10,669 nt of DNA from Candidatus Aenigmarchaeota archaeon CG_4_9_14_3_um_filter_37_18 (GCA_002789635.1 PFTQ01000062.1:1-10669), one strand, 5' to 3'; shown: positions 1-7,071, counted from the first letter of the stretch. Translations and numbers: made by a program. Notes: generated by a model from the sequence alone, not told the origin.

Positions 1-323
1 GAGGTTGAAGTGGTTGAGGTTGAAGTGGTTGAGGTTGTAGTACTGGTTGTTGATGTTGTAGTTGTTGATGTGGTTGAAGTTGTAGTTGAGGTGGTTGAAG
101 TTGATGAAGTCGTTGTAGTTGGGATTGTTGTGGTGGTTGTGGATGTAGTGGTGGTGCTGGTTGATGTTGTTGTTGGGATTGTTGTTGTTGAGGTTGATGA
201 AGTGGTTGAAGTTGTGGTTGAAGTTGTACTTGTTGTTGAGGTTGAGGTTGTCGTGGATGTTGTAGTGCTGGTGGTTGAAGTTGAGGTTGATGTGGTTGTA
301 GATGTAGTTGTAGTGGTTGGAGT
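1..323 (-). repeat. Low-complexity Thr/Ser linker with short tandem repeats
   Basis: This is the C-terminal visible part of the Cys-rich protein, at least 107 residues of almost only Thr and Ser. The DNA contains a 15-base unit (gaggttgaagtggtt) repeated about 2.4 times at 1-36. Two internal Ile-Pro marks lie near 120-125 and 174-179, 54 bases apart. The plus strand has only 6 C bases in 323, so the mRNA is almost free of G. Confidence 0.85.
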
Positions 324-2678
324 ACAATCAGATCCTGTCGCCCCGCAATACAAATAACCTCTTTTTTCAACGTCTAAATTTCCAGTGCTGCACGAAGTAT
401 CACCATTCACATTAGATATAATAATATCATACTGAAAACACCCGCAACATTGATATTCATTTGGCATAGGAATAGATACAGTAATATCCAGAGAATCTTG
501 ATAAGGGAATAAATAATAGTAATTATTTTCACTGAAATAATAATCATCCCCGGGATCGCATTGCAGGCATTCACCATTCCCATCCTTATTAGAACAGCCG
601 CCTTCAAAAAGCCGAAAACTTATCAAGTTTATATTATTTTGTTTTTCTAATCTCTCAGCCCTTAATGTAATATAAGATGTGGATGTACTTTTATCATAAT
701 AGCTATTCAGGTCATAAATTTTAATTTTATTGCATTTATCCTGAAGGTAGCTGAATGTTTCTCCATTAACTTGAACTCCGCAATATAATTCAAAACCATT
801 TGAGCAGGAGCCGCCATTAACAGCACACCAGTCATCATTGAAATAAGTGCAAAAACCTTGTTTCCCAACAGGATCCGAATCACAGTCTTCTGTTGGAAAG
901 CCAGTACAGCCGCCGGTTGTGCATGAACCTTTCTTTAAATTACAAACATCTTCCCCGTCTTGAGAAGGAACACATGTTCTGCTTGCTATGCATTCATAAT
1001 CCAAGCCTTGATTCCAGCAAGGATCGTCGCACCATACGCCTCCAGATGAAGGAGTTCCCCATGAATCGCAGCAACTGCCGCTGCTGCATCGATATTTAGC
1101 CCCCTCTTTGCAATAATAAGAGGTTGTGCCAGTCTTTGTCTCGCATTTGTTGCTGCAGTCAGAAGTATCAGCACAGTCTATTAAATCGTCATTATCATCA
1201 TCCAAATTATTGAAGCAGTTTTCTACACCTGGGATTGTTGTGGTACTTGTTGAGGTGGATGTTGAGGTTGATGTTGAGGTTGATGAAGGAGTGGAAGTGC
1301 TGGTAGTGGTTGATGTTGATGTTGTAGTGCTAGTACTAGTTGAAGATGTGGATGTTGTAGTAGATGTTGATGAGGTTGTTGTGGTTGAGCAAGACTCTCT
1401 ACATGAGCCATCCGGGCAACATAAGTAGCCACTGAAAAAAGTGTCTCCGCGAAGCGAATCACATGCAGTTGAAAGAGAATTAGAACAGCCGCCACCATAA
1501 AGTTCGCAACACCCGCTTGGAATTGTTGTAGATGTTGTGGTTGATATTATTGTTGTGGTTGTTGAAGTAGTACTGATTGTTGATGTTGTTGTGGTTATAA
1601 TAGGATGACAATAAGGTGATGTATCATCACAATAATTAGAAGAATGATCGCAACTTACACCAGAAAAACACTGACAATACGGAGTTGAACCAGAGCAAGA
1701 AGATCCTGTCTTGTAATTTTTGTTATAGTAACAAATATCATTGTATATTGCAGGTCCAGTATCTAGTGTGTTGCTAGTACATTGACCTGGCTGAGGAGAG
1801 CATTTTGTTGAACATGAGGGTATGGTTGTTGTGGTTGAAGTGGATGTTGTAGAGGAAGTTGTTGATGTAGTTGTAACGTCAGAACACCCTGAATCTGAAC
1901 AACGGAGGTTGCATTCAGCTTCTGTGGAACCGCAGTTAGGAGCATTTTTATAGCAAAGGCAATAATTAGAACATTCTGCTTTGTTGACAGTTCCATAACC
2001 ATAACGGCAGAGAGTATCATAACAGTGCCAAGAGGTGCCATAAGGGGGGTTTGTCGTATCTGAACAATAACCATAAGTATAGCCCGCTGCTTTGCAGTTA
2101 TTAACACATGTGGGTGTTGGTGTGGTGGTGGTTGTGGTTTGTGTGGTTGTAGTGCATGGTTCACACCAATAAGGATTACCACAACCGGCAGTATATTGTC
2201 CGCATTTATTTGTACAATCAGCGCCACATTTTAAATTCTCGCAACGATAAGTCCCATCACTATTACACATAGCAATTTGATTTACGCCACAACTTGCACC
2301 AATAAATGCACAACCACTTCCGCATCCAGCATAGCTATCGCAAGTACATTGTCTTTGTGAAGGAACTGTTGTTGTAGTTCCTCCGGTATTGCAGTCACCG
2401 CATCTATCAGACCATGAACAACCGCTTTGCCATCCACAATTTAAATTAGAACCGCAAGGTTGTCCTGTACAAACTCCATTCACAATTCGAGCATAAGTTC
2501 CTGTCCCTGAACAGCCATCAACACCACATACCTTACTCTCGCTGTATTGACATTCTCCGCAAGAACCTTGTATTTGAGAACTAAGAGGTAAACTAAAAAG
2601 AACAAAATTTTGAGAATACCCGATATTAGAGAATAATAATACAAACAATAAAACCAGCAGCAAATAATTAATTCTCAT
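1..2678 (-). CDS. Secreted Cys-rich modular protein with Thr/Ser linkers (C-terminus beyond window)
   Basis: The frame is open from ATG at 2676-2678 to the left edge, giving 892 codons without a stop; an in-frame TAG at 2685-2687 lies just upstream, which fixes the start. Residues 1-22 are a signal peptide (MRINYLLLVLLFVLLFSNIGYS). The mature part alternates Cys-rich modules with Thr/Ser linkers. Approximate module residues are 23-98 (10 Cys), 107-175 (13 Cys), 191-268 (12 Cys), 288-360 (10 Cys), 388-430 (8 Cys) and 484-785. Linkers are 99-106, 176-190, 269-287, 361-387, 431-483 and 786 to beyond 892. Most linkers end in Ile-Pro or Val-Pro. Residues 486-508 carry an acidic D/N-rich motif ending DCADTSDC, like the putative metal-binding motif of MopE-type proteins. 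Such proteins are known as surface proteins in DPANN archaea, and the linkers are likely O-glycosylated (inference). No catalytic domain is recognised. It could be an adhesin or envelope fibre. Confidence 0.85.
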   Translation of the reverse strand, partial: MRINYLLLVLLFVLLFSNIGYSQNFVLFSLPLSSQIQGSCGECQYSESKVCGVDGCSGTGTYARIVNGVCTGQPCGSNLNCGWQSGCSWSDRCGDCNTGGTTTTVPSQRQCTCDSYAGCGSGCAFIGASCGVNQIAMCNSDGTYRCENLKCGADCTNKCGQYTAGCGNPYWCEPCTTTTQTTTTTTPTPTCVNNCKAAGYTYGYCSDTTNPPYGTSWHCYDTLCRYGYGTVNKAECSNYCLCYKNAPNCGSTEAECNLRCSDSGCSDVTTTSTTSSTTSTSTTTTIPSCSTKCSPQPGQCTSNTLDTGPAIYNDICYYNKNYKTGSSCSGSTPYCQCFSGVSCDHSSNYCDDTSPYCHPIITTTTSTISTTSTTTTIISTTTSTTIPSGCCELYGGGCSNSLSTACDSLRGDTFFSGYLCCPDGSCRESCSTTTTSSTSTTTSTSSTSTSTTTSTSTTTSTSTPSSTSTSTSTSTSTSTTTIPGVENCFNNLDDDNDDLIDCADTSDCSNKCETKTGTTSYYCKEGAKYRCSSGSCCDSWGTPSSGGVWCDDPCWNQGLDYECIASRTCVPSQDGEDVCNLKKGSCTTGGCTGFPTEDCDSDPVGKQGFCTYFNDDWCAVNGGSCSNGFELYCGVQVNGETFSYLQDKCNKIKIYDLNSYYDKSTSTSYITLRAERLEKQNNINLISFRLFEGGCSNKDGNGECLQCDPGDDYYFSENNYYYLFPYQDSLDITVSIPMPNEYQCCGCFQYDIIISNVNGDTSCSTGNLDVEKRGYLYCGATGSDCTPTTTTTSTTTSTSTSTTSTTTSTTTSTSTTSTTSTTTSTTSSTSTTTIPTTTSTSTTTTSTTTTTIPTTTTSSTSTTSTTTSTTSTTTTSTTSTTTSTTSTSTTST
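1230..1388 (-). repeat. Internal Thr/Ser linker repeat of the Cys-rich protein
   Basis: This stretch encodes 53 residues of Thr, Ser and Pro (residues 431-483) ending in Thr-Ile-Pro just before the acidic metal-binding-like motif. A 12-base unit (gatgttgaggtt, near 1259-1282) is tandemly repeated. It separates two Cys-rich modules and is probably an extended, glycosylated stalk (inference). Confidence 0.8.
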
Positions 2679-2725
2679 GTGTACCTAAGAAAAATATTAT
2701 TCAAGTGAATATTTATGCCGAACTG

Positions 2726-2734
2726 GTATATTTG
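2726..2734 (-). promoter_or_regulatory. Candidate TATA box for the Cys-rich protein
   Basis: The minus strand reads AAATATACC about 50 bases upstream of the ATG at 2678. Archaeal transcription starts about 25 bases after the TATA box, so this would leave a leader of roughly 20-25 bases. That leader contains TTAGGTACAC before the ATG, a weak Shine-Dalgarno match. It lies just after the T-tract, as expected for a separate transcription unit. Confidence 0.35.
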
Positions 2735-2738
2735 AGTC

Positions 2739-2767
2739 AAAAAAACTTTCTGAACTGAATTAAAAAT
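2739..2767 (-). terminator. T-tract terminator after the DJ-1/winged-helix operon
   Basis: Just after the TAG of the winged-helix gene, the minus strand reads a run of five T (about 2763-2767) and a run of seven T (2739-2745). Archaeal termination uses such U-tracts without needing a hairpin. The position between the operon and the next gene fits. The call rests on composition alone. Confidence 0.4.
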
Positions 2768-2771
2768 TTTT

Positions 2772-2999
2772 CTACCTGATTGAAGCTTCTTTCATTCCTT
2801 TTTGGGTTATAGCAAATGTAGGGGCTGAAGAATAAATTTTTGTCAGCAAGCCTCTCTGAACTAGAGTTTTTGTTACTGAATCTATAACTGGCGTTGGGAT
2901 TTCATCTTCTTTTACAAGAAAACCGAGTATCTCGCTCTTGCTTGCAACCAGCCGCTCACACATTTCTTCCAGTATCTTTCTCTCTATTCCATTCTCCAA
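2772..2999 (-). CDS. Small winged helix-turn-helix protein
   Basis: This 75-residue protein has the pattern of a single winged-helix domain. There is a long N-terminal helix (about residues 4-20), a second helical stretch, a recognition-helix candidate around PTPVIDSVTKTLVQRGLL (residues 35-52), and a wing ending TFAITQKGMKEA, which resembles the common L-T-x-K-G end of MarR/ArsR-like domains. It is probably a DNA-binding regulator. The start is a TTG at 2997-2999 placed directly after the TGA of the DJ-1 gene, with GGTGG about five bases upstream as a plausible ribosome site. The frame is the same as that of the DJ-1 gene, so readthrough into a fusion is a formal alternative. It is likely co-transcribed with the two DJ-1 genes and may regulate them (inference). 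The target is unknown. Confidence 0.65.
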   Translation of the reverse strand: MENGIERKILEEMCERLVASKSEILGFLVKEDEIPTPVIDSVTKTLVQRGLLTKIYSSAPTFAITQKGMKEASIR

Positions 3000-3533
3000 T
3001 CAAGCCACCACTAGTTCTCTCTTCAATCTCAAAGCTTCTGAATCCCCAGAAAGCTTTTTCACTAGAGCCAATGCAAATTCCATTGCTGTGCCAGGGCCTT
3101 GTGAAGTGATTATATTATCGTCAATTACCACTCTGTTGCCTCGGGGGTAAGACAATTCCTTTTCCATCCCAGGAAAAATTGTCGCTCTTTTATCATCCAA
3201 TATCCCAGCCTGGGCTAGAATTGATGGTGCAGCACAGATTGCGCCGATTGTTTTCTTTCTGGCATTGAAATCTTTCAGGACTTCAATCAATTTTCCAGTT
3301 TTGGCGAGTGTTTTATATCCAGGCCCCCCAGGAAGAACAATTGCGTCATACTGATTTGGATTTATGTCCATAAGCCTTTTGTCAACCATAACTCTGATGC
3401 CATGGCAACCTTGGATAACAGACCCTACAATCCCAACTGTCTCGACTTCTAAGCCTGCCCTTCTAAGGACGTCAACAACAGTCAATGCCTCAATCTCCTC
3501 AAAGCCATCAGTCAAAGGAACCATCACTCTCAT
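3000..3533 (-). CDS. DJ-1/PfpI family protein (YajL/DJ-1-like)
   Basis: A complete single-domain DJ-1 fold protein of 177 residues from the chosen start. The start MRVMVPLTDGFEEIEA matches the usual family opening and has GAGTGGGA just upstream. An upstream in-frame ATG at 3557 would add eight residues but has no ribosome site. The nucleophilic-elbow cysteine is C100 in GAICAAPSIL, and the partner acid that lowers its pKa is E15 (DJ-1 Glu18 position). The IFPGME and IDDNIITSQGPGTAMEFAL segments are typical of the YajL/DJ-1 subgroup. Members are reported to act in thiol-stress protection, as glyoxalase III or in repair of glyoxal-damaged protein; the precise activity is debated. It is soluble, probably cytoplasmic, and lies in one operon with a second DJ-1 paralogue upstream and the winged-helix gene downstream. 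Confidence 0.92.
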   Translation of the reverse strand: MRVMVPLTDGFEEIEALTVVDVLRRAGLEVETVGIVGSVIQGCHGIRVMVDKRLMDINPNQYDAIVLPGGPGYKTLAKTGKLIEVLKDFNARKKTIGAICAAPSILAQAGILDDKRATIFPGMEKELSYPRGNRVVIDDNIITSQGPGTAMEFALALVKKLSGDSEALRLKRELVVA

Positions 3534-3573
3534 AATCCCACTCTTTAATGTTTTCATTCATTACTATTGTTCT

Positions 3574-4086
3574 TTAAAGGTTAAATTTATGAATGATTTT
3601 ATTTGCGAATTCTTCTGCTGATTGCGGACCGTCGGCTGTAATTATATTATCGTCTTCAATAACATGCTCTTTCAAGTAAGTCGCACCCTCTTGTTTCAGA
3701 ACCCCAACCGCAAAATCAGCTGGAAAAACTGTGGATAAGACCCCTTTCAATAGTCCAGCTTTTGCTAGGATCATTGGGGCTAAACATATTGCTGCAAGGA
3801 TTTTATTTTGTTGATTGAATTTTTTGGCAGTATCAATAACTTCAGGGTAGTCTAGAAGCTTGGGAGAGCCTGATCCGCCTATTATCACAAACGCGTCGTA
3901 ATCATTCGGGTTTATTTCCCTCAATTTCTTGTCTGGCTTAACCTTTATTCCCCCCATGCTTACCGCTTCATCTGTTGTTATGCTTGAAACTGTTACTTGG
4001 ATTGACTTTTCTTCTAATACTTTCTTAGCAACATTAAATTCTATGTCATTGAAGTTTGCCTGAGCTATCAAAAAGAGAACTTTCAT
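3574..4086 (-). CDS. DJ-1/PfpI family protein, second paralogue
   Basis: A 170-residue single-domain protein of the DJ-1/PfpI superfamily. The elbow cysteine is C101 in AAICLAPMIL, the acidic partner is E16 in NFNDIEF, and the C-terminal part IEDDNIITADGPQSAEEFA matches the family. It is clearly diverged from the neighbouring copy: the opening lacks DGFEEIEA and the loop IIGGSGSPKLL replaces LPGGPGYKTL. It may therefore act on a different substrate, as an intracellular protease-like, glyoxalase or amidotransferase-like member. It is the first gene of the minus-strand operon, 16 bases before the alternative upstream start (3557) of the next DJ-1 gene and 40 bases before the preferred one, and it is divergent from pth2. 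The assignment to the superfamily is firm; the specific activity is not determinable from the sequence. Confidence 0.9.
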   Translation of the reverse strand: MKVLFLIAQANFNDIEFNVAKKVLEEKSIQVTVSSITTDEAVSMGGIKVKPDKKLREINPNDYDAFVIIGGSGSPKLLDYPEVIDTAKKFNQQNKILAAICLAPMILAKAGLLKGVLSTVFPADFAVGVLKQEGATYLKEHVIEDDNIITADGPQSAEEFANKIIHKFNL

Positions 4087-4139
4087 ATCTATCTAAAATT
4101 AATTGTTATTTAGCTATTTTATTGTTAGTGGTGAAATAA
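4087..4139. promoter_or_regulatory. Divergent promoter spacer between DJ-1 operon and pth2
   Basis: This 53-base AT-rich spacer separates two divergent genes, so it must hold both start regions or parts of them. AT-rich candidates include AAAATTAATTGTTATTTAG on the plus strand and AAAATAGCTAAATAA on the minus strand. No single TATA box can be chosen by eye. Confidence 0.4.
4130..4134 (+). promoter_or_regulatory. Ribosome binding site of pth2
   Basis: GGTGA, the standard archaeal Shine-Dalgarno core, lies five bases before the ATG at 4140 and fixes that start. Confidence 0.75.
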
Positions 4140-4481
4140 ATGTACAAACAAATCATAGTAATAAGAAATGATTTGGAGATGAGTTCAGGCAAGAAATGCG
4201 CCCAATCATGCCATGCTTGTCTTGGATCATTTGAAAAAACTCCAGAAGCAATTAGAAAAGCTTGGAAAGGAGAAGGAGAGAAAAAAGTTGTTTTAGAAAT
4301 TGGCTCAAAAAAAGAAATTTTAGGCCTGTTTAAAAAATCAAAAGAGTTAGGAATAGCTTGTTTTCTTGTAAAGGATGCAGGAATGACCGAGTTAGATCCA
4401 GGGACCATTACTGCTCTAGGAATCGGGCCGGATAAAGAGGAAAGAATCAATAAAGTAACTGGAAGCATCAAGCTGCTTTAA
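4140..4481 (+). CDS. pth2: Peptidyl-tRNA hydrolase, archaeal/eukaryotic type (Pth2)
   Basis: Pth2 cleaves the ester bond of peptidyl-tRNAs that fall off the ribosome and so recycles tRNA in the cytoplasm. The 113-residue length is normal for this family. The signature motifs are intact: RNDLEMSSGKKCAQSCHA at residues 9-26, with the conserved K18, Q22 and H25, and DAGMTELDPGTITALGIGP at residues 79-97, with D79, T83, E84, P87, G88, T89 and T91. It is a single-gene unit with a good ribosome site. It diverges from the DJ-1 operon and its stop codon abuts the stop codon of the convergent glycosyltransferase gene with no base between. This is a housekeeping gene and the best evidence that the window is archaeal rather than bacterial. 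Confidence 0.97.
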   Translation: MYKQIIVIRNDLEMSSGKKCAQSCHACLGSFEKTPEAIRKAWKGEGEKKVVLEIGSKKEILGLFKKSKELGIACFLVKDAGMTELDPGTITALGIGPDKEERINKVTGSIKLL

Positions 4482-5756
4482 TCATTTGTCCCATACATTT
4501 GTTATTTTCTTTCGTTTAATCAAAGAATATGATTCATAAACAACTACAAAACACTGAACAAAAATTGTAAATAAGTAGTAAGGGAAAGTAAAAAAGTAGG
4601 CTATTATATTGACGAATCTTATTTTACCTAGTTTAAAAAATACTATCAAATTATAACAAACCGTGATTAGATAGTTTATTATTGTCACCAAAAGCAGAGG
4701 TGTTATTGAGTAGACTCCAGCAATGACCTTATAGATCAAATCATACATCCCATATGTACTGATCCACTTGAAGAAGAATATGAGAACGGTGGGGGATATT
4801 ATATTTCCACTGCTAGCAAAATACCTAAAATAATCGCCGAGCATCCAGTATAATACAGATGGTAAATAAAACAAGGAGAATATGTACCAATATATATGAG
4901 TTGGGATTGTCATGCATCCCAAAAACCCAAATTTCTTCGAAAAAATCATATCAGAATGTTTTCTAACAACTTGCAGATTTCCACGGCCCCATCTCAACCT
5001 CTGTCTGTAGAGTGATTTTATGTTATTTGGAGTTAAAGTATACATTACAGCATTTAAGTTAACAAAGGAGTCATACCCTGCTTTCTTTATCTCTAATGTT
5101 ATGTCAAAATCTTCTGTTAATGTATCAGAACTAAATCCACCTATTTTTTTGAAAACATCCTTTTTTACACAAAAAAATCCGGGCAAAACAGATGCAGTAC
5201 CCAAAAGAGATGATGCATATCTCCAAGCTGAAGACATTATATATTCCAAGTCTTGAAACCATGTAAGCGGGTTGGATGTTATTATTCCCCTTACAACTCC
5301 CGAAGAGGCCCCAAATCTTTTATACTGAAGGGGTTTAACTATTTCTTTGATTGTAATTTCTTCTAATACAGAGTCAGCATCCAAGAATAATATATAATTA
5401 TATGATGATTTAGTTGCTCCAAAGTTCAACGCCTTTGACTTTCCTATATGGTTAGTCTTGAATAGTTTTATTCCACCTTTCTTTTGCATTGATTTTGCTA
5501 TTTTTCCTGTGTTATCTTTTGAGCCATCATCTATTACTATAACTTCTATTTTACCGAAGTATTGTGAATTTAAAATGCTTTCTATAGTCTTGCCAATAAC
5601 CTTTTCTTCATTGTGGGCAGGAATTATTACTGAAAGATTTGGTGAAAAGTTTTTCATGGGTTTTCGTTTGTTTTTTTTGAGGAAAATGAATATCCAAAAC
5701 AAGTAAAGAAGTGCTAGAGAAATAAATAAAATTATTAAAATAAGATTGTAAATCAT
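4482..5756 (-). CDS. Membrane GT2 glycosyltransferase, PgaC/IcaA-like
   Basis: A 424-residue processive-type family 2 glycosyltransferase. One N-terminal membrane segment (about residues 1-26) is followed by a cytoplasmic GT-A domain. Its motifs are VIIPAHNEE, IDDGS (DDG at 76-78), DADS (DAD at 126-128), LTEDF (TED at 214-216) and RQRLRWGRG (QxxRW type, 252-256). Several C-terminal membrane segments follow from about 275. The architecture resembles poly-N-acetylglucosamine, hyaluronan and cellulose synthases, which polymerise sugar from a nucleotide donor and extrude the chain. The sugar cannot be told from sequence. The ATG at 5754-5756 is preferred because GTGAG sits five bases before it; a GTG at 5763-5765 would add three residues. 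It lies close behind the upstream GT2 gene and is co-transcribed with it. The stop abuts the stop of pth2. Confidence 0.9.
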   Translation of the reverse strand: MIYNLILIILFISLALLYLFWIFIFLKKNKRKPMKNFSPNLSVIIPAHNEEKVIGKTIESILNSQYFGKIEVIVIDDGSKDNTGKIAKSMQKKGGIKLFKTNHIGKSKALNFGATKSSYNYILFLDADSVLEEITIKEIVKPLQYKRFGASSGVVRGIITSNPLTWFQDLEYIMSSAWRYASSLLGTASVLPGFFCVKKDVFKKIGGFSSDTLTEDFDITLEIKKAGYDSFVNLNAVMYTLTPNNIKSLYRQRLRWGRGNLQVVRKHSDMIFSKKFGFLGCMTIPTHIYWYIFSLFYLPSVLYWMLGDYFRYFASSGNIISPTVLIFFFKWISTYGMYDLIYKVIAGVYSITPLLLVTIINYLITVCYNLIVFFKLGKIRFVNIIAYFFTFPYYLFTIFVQCFVVVYESYSLIKRKKITNVWDK

Positions 5757-5772
5757 AAAACTCACTTAATGG

Positions 5773-7071
5773 CTATTTTTTTAGATTATTCCCTTTCTTC
5801 TGTATCATATCCCAATTCATTCTTTTTCCAATAATAGAGTTTATTAATCCTTGGCATATGCCTAAAGTAACAACAAAACCTACACTAAAACAAGAAACTA
5901 TTAGCTTGCCTATATTTTTGCCACAATTTTCCATCTTAAGAGCAATTATCGAAGAAATTAAAAAACCGGAGCTGATAGCGATGGACCTTATACTTTCAGA
6001 TAAAAATCTTTGAATATTGAAAGGCTCTGGGTTTCCTGTCCAGAAAGAAACAAGACCAAAAATTATAAACAGAGCGAGAAACAAAGTAGAGAAATAACCT
6101 AAAAGTGTTGTAATTATGCATATTTTCTGGTTTATAGAGAAATTGCCAAATATTATGCCTCTCCAATGGTCAATGAAAGCGTTGAAAGTACCATAAGCCC
6201 ATTTTTTTTGCTGTTTCTTAAGGTCTTTCACTGTAAATGGAACTTCTCCCTTAACCACAAGATCATCTAAATAAATGGTTTTATATCCATTTCTTAAACT
6301 TTTTAAAGCAAATTCCACATCTTCTGTTAAGCTCCATTCCTGCCACCCGCCTAACTTCTCAATATTTTTCTTTCTTATCGCCATCCCAGAGCCAAAAAGC
6401 AGAGGGACATTAAATCTTTTGTTGAGCGGGGCTACTATTCTATGATAAAATAAAATAGTGCTTGAAGCCAATATTGTCACTAGATTCTGATTCGGATTTA
6501 TAAAGCCCCATCTGGCCTGCACGCAACCTACTTTTTTATCATTTATGAAAGGTTTCACTATAGCCTCCAAAAAATTTTTCCCAGGAATAAAATCAGAGTC
6601 AAAAATTATTATTATCTCGCCTTTCGAATACTTTATCATGTGGTTTAGATTTCCTGCCTTGAAGCCGACATTTAAACCCCTTCTGGTGACTTTTATTTTG
6701 TTTGGATGCTGGTTAGCGAATTTGTCTATTTTTCTAGAAACATTCTTATTATTACTGTCATCCCCTATTATAATCTCAAACTTATTAGAAGGGTAGTTAA
6801 AATTCAAGCATTTTTTAGCACATCTTATTGCAACTATTTCATTGAATGTTGGTATCTGAATGGTTACAAATGGCCAATTTTTAATTTTTGGTTTTATTGA
6901 GAGTTGAGGTGAAGATTTTAAGGTTAGCGTCCTAAAACAAGTGATTAAAAAATAGAGCGAAAAAAATAATACTGGGATCATTAATGCATTGTAAAGGAAT
7001 AAAGTTGTATTATGAGTAAATAATTTAACCAATAATAATTTCTCTAAAATCAATGGAAATATTTCATGCAT
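5773..7071 (-). CDS. Membrane GT2 glycosyltransferase, mannan/cellulose synthase-like
   Basis: A 432-residue family 2 glycosyltransferase. One or two N-terminal membrane segments (about 24-46) precede a GT-A domain with WPFVTIQIPTFNE, GDDSNN (DDS at 104-106), the GFKAGNLN segment, FDSDF (DSD at 158-160), LTEDVEF (TED at 249-251) and QQKKW (287-291). C-terminal membrane segments cluster around 312-335 and 360-410. The PFVTIQIPTFNE and GFKAGNLN blocks are like those of CslA-type beta-mannan synthases and related cellulose-synthase-like enzymes. The final motif has Lys where most processive GT2 enzymes have Arg (QxxRW). It is the first gene of the leftward pair, 16 bases before the next glycosyltransferase, and diverges from the thioredoxin-like gene. 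Two different GT2 enzymes in tandem suggest a chain with more than one sugar or linkage (inference). Confidence 0.9.
   Translation of the reverse strand: MHEIFPLILEKLLLVKLFTHNTTLFLYNALMIPVLFFSLYFLITCFRTLTLKSSPQLSIKPKIKNWPFVTIQIPTFNEIVAIRCAKKCLNFNYPSNKFEIIIGDDSNNKNVSRKIDKFANQHPNKIKVTRRGLNVGFKAGNLNHMIKYSKGEIIIIFDSDFIPGKNFLEAIVKPFINDKKVGCVQARWGFINPNQNLVTILASSTILFYHRIVAPLNKRFNVPLLFGSGMAIRKKNIEKLGGWQEWSLTEDVEFALKSLRNGYKTIYLDDLVVKGEVPFTVKDLKKQQKKWAYGTFNAFIDHWRGIIFGNFSINQKICIITTLLGYFSTLFLALFIIFGLVSFWTGNPEPFNIQRFLSESIRSIAISSGFLISSIIALKMENCGKNIGKLIVSCFSVGFVVTLGICQGLINSIIGKRMNWDMIQKKGNNLKK

Noticed and set aside
1..323. CRISPR-like or minisatellite array
   Set aside because: The repeats are short, irregular and keep the reading frame of a secreted protein; there are no unique spacers of constant length.
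10..357. Plus-strand open frame of Val, Asp and Glu
   Set aside because: It is the reverse strand of the Thr/Ser linker; ACA/ACC/TCA repeats read backward give Val/Glu/Asp. It has no ribosome site and no domain.
893..1498. Several short open frames on both strands
   Set aside because: All lie within the Cys-rich gene in shadow frames and are rich in His/Gln or Val repeats caused by linker codons.
1763..2227. Minus-strand 154-residue open frame
   Set aside because: It overlaps the Cys-rich gene in another frame and lacks any domain, whereas the overlapping frame has a signal peptide, ordered modules and no stop over 892 codons.
4106..4471. Minus-strand open frame opposite pth2
   Set aside because: The plus strand carries full Pth2 motifs and a ribosome site; the opposite frame is a shadow.
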